A stretch of DNA of 64,000 nt from an uncultured Myxococcales bacterium (GTDB taxonomy: Bacteria; Myxococcota_A; UBA9042; DTJE01): contig CAIZWN010000051.1 of assembly GCA_903936705.1 (NCBI GenBank), forward strand, positions 124,001 to 188,000, read 5' to 3'. This document shows positions 42,333 through 50,600 of this stretch, in pieces. How positions within the stretch are numbered: the first letter of the stretch is position 1; each line of letters begins with the position of its first letter. The position numbers were made by a program, and so were the translations under genes. The notes beneath the pieces were generated by a model. The model was not told the DNA's origin. It ran no database searches and saw only the letters and a program-made list of their open reading frames with translations.

Positions 42333-44003
42333 ATGGCCCCCCGTCGGCGGCATACCAAGTTCATCTTTGTGACTGGTGGCGTGGTGTCCTCGATCGGCAA
42401 GGGCATCAGCGCCTCGTCGATAGCGGCACTGATGGAGGCTCGTGGCCTGAAGGTCACGCTGCTGAAGCTCGATCCCTACCTGAACGTAGATCCCGGCACC
42501 ATGAACCCGTTCCAGCACGGCGAGGTGTTCGTCACCGACGACGGCGCCGAGACCGACCTGGACCTGGGACACTACGAACGCTTTACCGGCGCCACCATGG
42601 GACGCATCAATAACGTCACATCGGGGCAGATTTACGCCCACGTGCTGGAACAGGAACGCCGAGGCGACTTCCTGGGCGGCACAGTGCAGGTGATCCCCCA
42701 CATCACGGACGAGATCCGGCGCCGAATCATGGCCGCCGCCGACGGCGTCGATATCTGCATCGTCGAGGTAGGCGGCACGGTCGGCGACATCGAGAGCCAG
42801 CCTTTCCTGGAAACGGTCCGCCAGATGCGCCTGGATCTGGGCCGCGAAAACGCCGCGTCGGTACACGTGACCTACGTGCCCTACATCCGGACTGCTGGAG
42901 AGTTGAAGACCAAGCCCACGCAGCACAGCGTCATGGCGTTGCGCACCATAGGCATCCAGCCGGACATCATCGTCTGCCGCTCGGAAAAGCCGTTGCCCCC
43001 CGAGGTCAAGCGGAAGATCAGCCTTTTTTGCAACGTCCCCCCCGAGAACGTCATCGCGGCCGAGGATGCGTCGTCGGTCTACGAGATCCCGCTGCGCTTC
43101 AGCGCGGAAGGCATAGACCAGCGCCTGGTGGATCAGATGAACATCTGGGCAAGGGAAGCCAACCTGTCCGAATGGCGCCGGATTGTGGACCGCCTGCGAA
43201 ACGCAACGACCGAGGTCGTGATCGCCATCGTCGGGAAGTACGTCGATCTGAAGGAATCCTACAAGTCGCTGAACGAGGCTTTGCTGCACGGCGGCATCGC
43301 AAACGAGTGCAAGGTCAAGCTGCACTTCATCGAGGCCGAGGATCTTGAAAAGGCCGATGACATTGGGGCACTGCTGTCCGAGGCCGACGGCATCCTGATT
43401 CCTGGCGGGTTCGGCAAACGCGGCACCGAAGGCAAGATTCGCGCTATCCAGTGGGCTCGCGAGACTGGCACGCCCTTCTTCGGCATCTGCCTGGGGCTGC
43501 AGCTTGCAACCATCGAGTTCGCCAGGAACGTTTGCGGCATGGAAGGCGCCAACAGCACCGAGTTCGACGAAGCGACGAAGTACCCGATAGTGGACTTCCT
43601 GCCGGAACAGCGCGGACTGGTGCAAAAGGGCGCCACCATGAGGCTGGGATCATACGAATCCAGCCTCGAGGAAGGCAGCCTGGGGGCCGCCTTATACGGG
43701 TCCACTACAATCCAGGAACGCCATCGCCACAGGTACGAGGTCAACAACGAATTCCTGGGGCCGCTGTTTCAGAAGGGCTGGCGGGTGTCGGGCCTGCACA
43801 CCGGCGAGCGTTCCACATCCAGCGCGTCGCTGCCCGATGGTCGCAAGGGTCTTGTCGAAGTCGTCGAACTTCCCGGCCATCCGTTCTTCATAGGGTGCCA
43901 GTTCCACCCCGAATACAAATCACGACCACGCGCTCCACATCCAATTTTCGCCGGGTTCGTCGGGGCCGCGCTGAAGCATCGCGTGGCACGCAAGCCGGGC
44001 TGA
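42333..44003 (+). CDS. pyrG: CTP synthase
   Basis: A 556-residue protein; usual length is ~545. It aminates UTP to CTP using glutamine. The synthetase half begins [18 protein letters not shown] with the P-loop, and [21 protein letters not shown]. The GATase1 half has the oxyanion/cysteine motif [11 protein letters not shown], and the histidine-glutamate pair is in [15 protein letters not shown] precedes ATG 42333 by five bases. The next gene, a cysteine-rich lipoprotein, starts 32 bases later. Confidence 0.98.
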   Translation: MAPRRRHTKFIFVTGGVVSSIGKGISASSIAALMEARGLKVTLLKLDPYLNVDPGTMNPFQHGEVFVTDDGAETDLDLGHYERFTGATMGRINNVTSGQIYAHVLEQERRGDFLGGTVQVIPHITDEIRRRIMAAADGVDICIVEVGGTVGDIESQPFLETVRQMRLDLGRENAASVHVTYVPYIRTAGELKTKPTQHSVMALRTIGIQPDIIVCRSEKPLPPEVKRKISLFCNVPPENVIAAEDASSVYEIPLRFSAEGIDQRLVDQMNIWAREANLSEWRRIVDRLRNATTEVVIAIVGKYVDLKESYKSLNEALLHGGIANECKVKLHFIEAEDLEKADDIGALLSEADGILIPGGFGKRGTEGKIRAIQWARETGTPFFGICLGLQLATIEFARNVCGMEGANSTEFDEATKYPIVDFLPEQRGLVQKGATMRLGSYESSLEEGSLGAALYGSTTIQERHRHRYEVNNEFLGPLFQKGWRVSGLHTGERSTSSASLPDGRKGLVEVVELPGHPFFIGCQFHPEYKSRPRAPHPIFAGFVGAALKHRVARKPG

Positions 44004-44034
44004 TCCTTTCTGACATCGCACGGAGGGAAGGTCC

Positions 44035-45015
44035 ATGGATCGTGCTCGCCTGGCTGCCACCTTGATAGTGATGCTGCAGGTTCTTGCCGCCTGTGGCCCA
44101 TCATCGCCTGACGTGGATGACAACTCCCGACCAAAGGCGCTGCGGATCAGCCCCGGGGTTCTGGTCAAAGACTCCATCGATGCCCGCCGAGACCCGATCG
44201 ACTGGAAGGATTTTTCCAACTATCAGGACGCCCGCGTGACCGTGGTGTTCTCGTTCGGCGACCGTTTTACCCCCCACGGGCTGCAGGGCGAAATCTCGCT
44301 TTTCGATTTCGATGGCAGCGCCCTTCAAAACCAGCGGGTTGTCCCGGGAACGGTTGACTACAAATTCACGCTCGATGTCCGGAAGGACAAGGACTACTTC
44401 TTTCGCGTCGAGGCGCGCAAGGGCAAGGCCGGCTATCTGGTCGAGACCCGAACTGAACCGCTGGACCAGTGCGCGGCCTGCGGCCCGGGTACCACCTGCT
44501 GCCCGGGTTCGGGAACCTGTTGTGGCCGCGGCCAGGCCTGCCGTGAGGGCGCCTGCGTGGCAGCAGCCTGCGCGCCGCCATGCCGACGCGGCGAGGTCTG
44601 CGAGGCAGGCCGGTGCGAGGAAGCCTGCCCGGGCGGGTGTCACAAGGGCAAGGTATGCGACGCATCGGAACGCCGGTGCGTGACGGCAGCTCCAACCGAG
44701 CCGAAGACCGAAGCCCCCGCAAAGAAAGGCTGCCCGCAGTGCGCAGCAGGACAGGCCTGCAACGAGGAAACATCCCGTTGCGAGTCGGTCGCAACCGGCA
44801 TCACAGCTGCTGTAATCAGTGTGGTCGAGGAAGGCAGCGGCATCGTGATCATAATCAACCGGGGCAGCCAGGACGGCGTTCGGCCCGGAGCATCCGGACG
44901 AGTTGGCGGACTGTCGTTCACGGTACGCGACGTGGGGGCCACCAAGTGCAAGGCATTCATTGCCGCCAAACCGTCCCAGGTTCCGCAAAAGTCCAGGGTC
45001 ACGATCGACAAGTGA
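44035..45015 (+). CDS. cysteine-rich lipoprotein of unknown function
   Basis: A 326-residue protein with a signal peptide and lipobox LAAC. The region after it (about 35-145) is a beta-rich domain with an FDFDGSALQNQRVV segment. About residues 145-250 contain ~25 cysteines in short spacing (CAACGPGTTCC, CRRGEVCEAGRC), a knotted, disulfide-rich stalk. The last ~70 residues (ITAAVISVVEEGSGIVIII, RGSQDGVRPG) are a small beta domain resembling the C-terminal conserved module of some deltaproteobacterial lipoproteins. GGAGG precedes the ATG. Confidence 0.65.
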   Translation: MDRARLAATLIVMLQVLAACGPSSPDVDDNSRPKALRISPGVLVKDSIDARRDPIDWKDFSNYQDARVTVVFSFGDRFTPHGLQGEISLFDFDGSALQNQRVVPGTVDYKFTLDVRKDKDYFFRVEARKGKAGYLVETRTEPLDQCAACGPGTTCCPGSGTCCGRGQACREGACVAAACAPPCRRGEVCEAGRCEEACPGGCHKGKVCDASERRCVTAAPTEPKTEAPAKKGCPQCAAGQACNEETSRCESVATGITAAVISVVEEGSGIVIIINRGSQDGVRPGASGRVGGLSFTVRDVGATKCKAFIAAKPSQVPQKSRVTIDK

Positions 45016-45030
45016 CGGCCCGCGACAGCC

Positions 45031-46338
45031 TCAACCCACCGTTTCCGTTGCCGCTTCCTTTTCCGTTTCCGTTTCATTTTCCGGATCAAGAACCTGGGCG
45101 GCATGGATTTCCGGCGCAGACGACTGACTCACCTTCTTGACCGGGTCAACCCCAATCAGGATCTCCTCGGTAGCGGCGACGGCATCATTGATCATGGCCT
45201 CGATGTCGAAACGCTCTTCTATCGCCCTGGTTGGTTCCAGGCGCGCAGCGGTCTCGGGGTGCGGAGGCACGAACAGGGAACAGCAGTCCTCGTAGGGCAG
45301 CACCGAGGTCCGGTATGTCTTGATCTGCTTGGCGATTACGATGGTATCCAGCTTGTCGAACGCCAGCAGAGGCCGCAGCACCGGCAGGCCGGCAGCCTCC
45401 TCGATTACGGACATGTTTTCCAAGGTCTGGCTGGCCACCTGTCCCAGATTCTCGCCCGTAACCAGTGCCAGCGCCCCGGCATTCTGGGCAAGTCGAGTCG
45501 CAATGCGAACCATCATCCGACGATACAAAACGACCAGCATCCGCCCGGGCGCCCGGTCGCGCAGCTCGGCCTGCACCGACGCAAACGGCACCACCCAAAG
45601 GCGCATCGACGCCTGGTACGCCGCCAGCATCCCGGCCAGCGTCTCGACCTTGGCCCGCGCCTGGGCCTTCGTGTATGGCGCCGCCTCGAAATGGACCGCG
45701 TCCACGTCGCATCCGCGCCGCAACATCTGCCAGCCAGCCACCGGCGAATCAATCCCCCCCGACAGCAGCAGCAGAACCCGGCCTGCCGTACCGACCGGCA
45801 GACCGCCCGGCCCCTTCACGGTCCGCACCGACAACATTGCCACACGCGACATGATGCGCACGCCAATCGAGACCGCCGGGTCCTTCATCCGACCTGGAAC
45901 CTGGTGTTTAATCCACACCTGCCCGCCCAGCCGCCGCGCCAAGTCCATCGAAGACAGCGGATACTCCTTGTCGGCTCGCGAGGCCTCGATGCGAAACGAC
46001 GCGGCACCAGCCACGTGTTCGTCCGCAATTTTCATCACCTCGGTCTCGATGACGCCAATCTCGCGGGGCACCAGACGACACGGCGAGTAGTTCTGGATTC
46101 CGAAGGATCTCGCGAGGGCCTCTTCCAGTTCCGGCGTCACATCGATGTCGGGCAGACTGGCCCCCGACGCCTCGCGATTCAAGACCAACAGGTGGTCGTG
46201 GTCCTCGCGAACCCGGTACGAACCAGCCTGGCGAACGTTGCGTTCCAAAGCCTCCTTCATGCGCGCAATGAACCAGGCCTTCCGGCCGCCCTTCAGAAAC
46301 ACCTCGGCAAAACGCACCACCACGGCATTACAAGTCAT
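45031..46338 (-). CDS. thiI: tRNA 4-thiouridine synthetase ThiI (no rhodanese domain)
   Basis: A 435-residue protein. The N-terminus has a ferredoxin-like/THUMP region (about residues 1-170). The PP-loop pyrophosphatase motif LLLSGGIDSPVAG is intact. The catalytic AANH domain ends with YEDCCSLF, containing the conserved cysteine. The E. coli C-terminal rhodanese domain is missing; instead there is an acidic tail (ENETETEKEAATETVG). It adenylates and thiolates U8 of tRNA and may also supply sulfur to thiamine. ATG 46338 follows AAGGAA. Without rhodanese, another sulfur carrier is required. Confidence 0.92.
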   Translation of the reverse strand: MTCNAVVVRFAEVFLKGGRKAWFIARMKEALERNVRQAGSYRVREDHDHLLVLNREASGASLPDIDVTPELEEALARSFGIQNYSPCRLVPREIGVIETEVMKIADEHVAGAASFRIEASRADKEYPLSSMDLARRLGGQVWIKHQVPGRMKDPAVSIGVRIMSRVAMLSVRTVKGPGGLPVGTAGRVLLLLSGGIDSPVAGWQMLRRGCDVDAVHFEAAPYTKAQARAKVETLAGMLAAYQASMRLWVVPFASVQAELRDRAPGRMLVVLYRRMMVRIATRLAQNAGALALVTGENLGQVASQTLENMSVIEEAAGLPVLRPLLAFDKLDTIVIAKQIKTYRTSVLPYEDCCSLFVPPHPETAARLEPTRAIEERFDIEAMINDAVAATEEILIGVDPVKKVSQSSAPEIHAAQVLDPENETETEKEAATETVG

Positions 46339-46432
46339 CTTGTTCCTTCCGTTCGTTGGAGAAACATTACGCGTGCCGCATGCGGGGTACGAATCGACCG
46401 GGATACCCGCACCGGGAACCTGGACAAAACAC

Positions 46433-47416
46433 TCAACTCCGCCTGCGCACGGACGGCGGAAACAACTCGGACATCGATGTTCCGTCGTGAATGCACTCGA
46501 TGGCGCGAGCAAACAGGGAAGACAAGTCCATGACCTCGAAACGGTCCTCGAACCCCTTCACCTTGTCAGCCACTGGAAGCGTGTTACCCACGATGATCTT
46601 CTCGATGGGGGAATTGACCAGCTTGGCTACTGCGTTGCCTGAAAAAACAGGATGAATCGCAGCAGCAACCACCTTTCTGGCGCCAACATCCAGCAACTTG
46701 TGCGCCGCTTCGATCAGCGTTCCCGCAGTGGTGATTTCGTCATCGACAATAAGGCACGAGCGGCCCTTGACGTCGCCGATGACCTGGCGAACGACAGGCT
46801 TCTCGGAATGGTCCGTGCGAGCCTTGTCCATTATTGCAACCGGCAGGCGCATCTCGTCGGCGTAGTACGCAAAAGCCTTGGCGGCGCCGGCGTCGCCGAA
46901 CACAAGGACCCAGTCCTCCTTGCCCTGCTGCCGAAACAGCACGTTATTGAAATAGTCGAAGAAGATCGGCGCGGCCAGCAGTTGATCCATCGGGATCCGA
47001 AAGAATCCCATGATCTGCGGCGAATGCAGGTTCATGGACAGGACTCGATCCGCTCCGGCGGTCTGCAGCAGGTCTGCCACCAGACGGGCGGTCACCGAAA
47101 TTCGAGGTTCGTCCTTCTTGTCGGACCGGCAGTACGGGTAGTAGGGAAGCACCGCGGTAATACGCGCAGCCGAGGCGTATTTGAGTGCGTCAATGAATAT
47201 CAGCAACTCGACAAGGTTGTCGTTCACCGGGGTCGAGGACGTCTGGATTACGAACACGTCCTTTTCCCGAACGTTGTCCTTCAACCGCACCATGATGTTT
47301 TCGTTCGAAAACCTCAAGGACTCGCTGCACCCCAACGGCTTCCCCATGTGCGCAGCAACCCGTTGTGCCAGGTCCGAATGGGACGACCCGGAGAAGACGA
47401 GCATATCGGCTTTCAT
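46433..47416 (-). CDS. prs: ribose-phosphate pyrophosphokinase
   Basis: A 327-residue class I PRPP synthase that makes PRPP from ribose 5-phosphate and ATP. Motifs: the N-terminal VFSGSSHSDLAQRVAAH, the SSTPVNDNLVELL loop, and the PRPP signature LIVDDEITTAGT; YYPYCRSDKKD and SVTARLVADLL are also conserved. The glutamate in VRLKDNVREKDVFVIQ is normal. ATG 47416 has GGAGG upstream. A strong promoter lies ahead; thiI follows downstream by 94 bases. Confidence 0.96.
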   Translation of the reverse strand: MKADMLVFSGSSHSDLAQRVAAHMGKPLGCSESLRFSNENIMVRLKDNVREKDVFVIQTSSTPVNDNLVELLIFIDALKYASAARITAVLPYYPYCRSDKKDEPRISVTARLVADLLQTAGADRVLSMNLHSPQIMGFFRIPMDQLLAAPIFFDYFNNVLFRQQGKEDWVLVFGDAGAAKAFAYYADEMRLPVAIMDKARTDHSEKPVVRQVIGDVKGRSCLIVDDEITTAGTLIEAAHKLLDVGARKVVAAAIHPVFSGNAVAKLVNSPIEKIIVGNTLPVADKVKGFEDRFEVMDLSSLFARAIECIHDGTSMSELFPPSVRRRS

Positions 47417-47457
47417 GGCGTGCCTCCGATTCAGCGAGGGGCTCATTGGGCGCCGAC

Positions 47458-47486
47458 GTTATAGCTCCGGGTCGGCCTGACGTCAA
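47458..47486 (-). promoter_or_regulatory. strong candidate promoter of prs
   Basis: On the minus strand, TTGACG (47481-47486), 17 bases, TATAAC (47458-47463), the same hexamers and spacing as before ffh. The prs ATG is 42 bases downstream. Confidence 0.7.
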
Positions 47487-47652
47487 CCGGCAAGACCCGT
47501 CGGGCAATGACCGCACTGCCGCAGGTCTGCACCGGTAAGCTAGCTGGTGGACCGGTCCAAAGGCCATATTTCAGACGCGGGACAACCCATGGGCAGGCCT
47601 GAGAAGTCACCAGGAAAAATCCGGCCCACAGAACATGATGAAGAGTCGAACC

Positions 47653-50600
47653 CTATGGGCAGTTCGAAATAACCACGTTCAGACAACGCCCCTGTTCCGG
47701 TTCGCAACGGTCGATGGTGCACGGATTGTTGTCGTTGCAGTCCTTGGCAATATGCTGCACGAACCCGGTCTCGATGTCGCAGGAATCAATCGTGCAGGCA
47801 TTATTGTCATCGACAATCTTCGGAATGCTGACACACCGGCCAAGGATTGGCTCGCACGAATCCACCGAGCACGGATTGCCGTCGTCGCAGTCCTTACGCT
47901 GGAACAGGCAGCGACCAGTCACTGGCTCGCACGAATCCTTCGTGCACTGGTTCAAGTCACTGCACACCTTCGGCAAGTGTGTACATCCAAGGCCCGCCAC
48001 GCATGAATCGACAGTACACGGGTCGTCATCGAAGCAGGTCTTGGGAGTCACGATGCAGGCACCGGTATTTGAATCGCATGCCGAGTCGGCGCAGGCACCT
48101 GGCGCCTGACATGTGACAGGAGCGTGCTCGCATTGGCCGTTCGTCTGATTGCACGAATCCACGGTGCAAGGATCGTCATCGTTGCAGTTCTTCGGGATGA
48201 AGGCGCAAGCCTGGGTCATCTCGTCGCAGGAATCGATGGTGCACGGATTGCCGTCGTTGCACGTGCGGCAGACCGACTGGCAGGTGCCTCCATTGCACGA
48301 ATCGGTCGTGCACCCATTCTTGTCATCACAATCCGAGGCCTTCAAGCAACTCTTGATGGGCTGCGACGAACATCCGCACGTCGGCAGACACGTATCCCGA
48401 GTTCCTACCGTGTTGTCGTTGCAGTCAAGCGCCTCGTGCACGCAACCCAACTGCGATTGCGAACAGAAATCCTTGGTACACGGATTGCCGTCGTCGCAGT
48501 TCACTGGCTGGTAGTCGCAGCCGCACGTGCCTGGATTGCAGGTACCGATGGTACATGGGTTGTTGTCGTCGCAAGTAACAGGAGTCTGGAGGCAAAGCCC
48601 GGTCACGGCATCACACAAGGCGTTGAAGCAGCAGTCGGTCGCCTCGCATACAACTGGCAGATAAGTGCATGTTCCGTCAGCGTTGTTGCACGAATCGGCA
48701 GTACAGGCGTTTCCGTCCGAGCAGTCAACCGGACTGGACGCGCAATCGCCACTGCCAAGATCGCACCGATCGATCGTGCAAGCATCAAGGTCGTCACAAA
48801 CGACCGGGGTACGAGAACACTTGCCCGTCAGCGGGTTGCACGAATCAACCGTACAAAGGCTGCCGTCATCGCAGGAAATATCCGTGTGGACACACCCCAG
48901 CAATGGATTGCACGAATCCATCGTGCATGGGTTGCCATCGGTGCAGGTCATCTGGGTGTGTGAACAACGCCCGTCAGCCGGACTGCAACTGTCGGCCGTA
49001 CAAATATCGCCGTCGTCGCACGTCTTCGTCTGGTGAACACAACTCCCGTTCAGAGGGTTGCACGAATCGATTGTGCATGGGTTCAAGTCATCGCAATTCT
49101 TCGCAACATTCGAGCAGGTGCCATCCTTCGAATCGCACATGTCGATGGTGCAGGCGTCATTATCGTTGCACAGCAGCGGGTCGGCCGGGTACTCGCACGC
49201 GCCAGTGGTCGAATTGCAATGAATCTTTTCGCAACTATTGCCCTTGAAGCAATCGCTGTCGCCAGTGCACTTCGGACAGGTCGGGGGGTTGGCCACGTAT
49301 CGGTGGCGGCAGCCGATCGTGTCATCGCAGAAGTCGGTAGTACAGGGGTCGGAATCATCGCACGTCAGGTCGATGTGCATATGGGTGCAGCCGGTCAAAG
49401 TACTGCAGGTATCAATCGTGCACATCGTGGCGTCATCGCAGGAAATCGGGTCAGACCTGCACTGCCCTGTTCCCAAATCGCAGGAATCGGAGGTGCACGC
49501 ATTGTTATCATCACACTTCAGATCGGTGTACGAACAACGACCGTTAGACATGTCGCAGGCCGACACCGTACATGGCAGCCCCTGATCACAAACCTTGTCT
49601 ATCCTCAGGCAGTTCCCTGTGAACGGCGAGCAGACGTCAAAGGTGCATTCGTTCCCGTCGTCGCACGAGACCGGGGTCCAGACGCACTGTCCGGTCCGCG
49701 AGTCGCATTGGTCCGTCGTACAGGGATTGCCGTCATCGCAATCGACCGCGACCGAGTCGCACGAACCCGAACTCTGATCGCAGAAATCAATCGTGCAACG
49801 ATCCAGATCGTCACACGCGACTGGCTGGAACTTGCAAAGCCCCGTGGTCGGGTCGCATCCGTCGCGTGTACAAATGTTGCCGTCGTCACACACGATAAGC
49901 TGGTAGGAACACGTTCCAACACGCGAATCGCACAAGTCGACCGTGCAGGGATTCTGGTCGTTGCAAGCTCGCGGAGTGAAGACGCACGCCCCGGTACGCG
50001 GGTCGCAGGTGTCGATCGTACAGAAGTTATGGTCGTCGCATCCTATCTCGCGATTCGCGCACTGGCCGGTCGATGGCTCGCACACGTCATAAGTACACTT
50101 GTTGCCATCATCGCAGTCCTTGCCGCAGACGTATCCGCAGACCCCGGTTGACTTGTTGCAGGTCGAGGTCACACACCTGTTTTCCGGCGTGGCGCACATC
50201 GCATCACTGGTGCAGAAGAAATTATTGCACGCAGGCTCGGTGACATTCTTGAACGGCAGGAAAACCGCGCCGCCACACGCGGGATCGCACAGGTCACGAG
50301 TGCACTTGTCGCCATCCGACTTGAAGGCCATTACGTGTCGGCACGCCCCGACCCCATCACAGGCGTCCCCGGTGCAGATGTCACCGTCGTCGCAGTTGTA
50401 AACCTGATTCAGGCACTTGCCAGTCCCGGGATCGCAGAAGTCCATCGTGCATGGATCGGCGTCCTCGCAGTTCCTGACCACCCACTTGCACTTGCCTTCG
50501 GGGTTGGTGCTCGTGTCGCACACGCCCGTCGTGCAGGGGTTCTGATCCACGCAGTCCGAATCGCCATTCGGACACGTGTCGCACGGCGGAATGGTCACCT

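Noticed and set aside
47447-47652. A tRNA gene suggested by GTCGAACCC-like sequence near 47646
   Set aside because: No cloverleaf arms could be built around it, and the sequence runs into the stop of the giant repeat gene.
48124-50151. Two long plus-strand frames (48124-48963, 49033-50151) with repeated ARI-VVAVL-like patterns
   Set aside because: They are antisense to the cysteine repeats of the giant gene; the periodic codon pattern of that gene leaves the opposite strand free of stops. No ribosome-binding site and no family resemblance.
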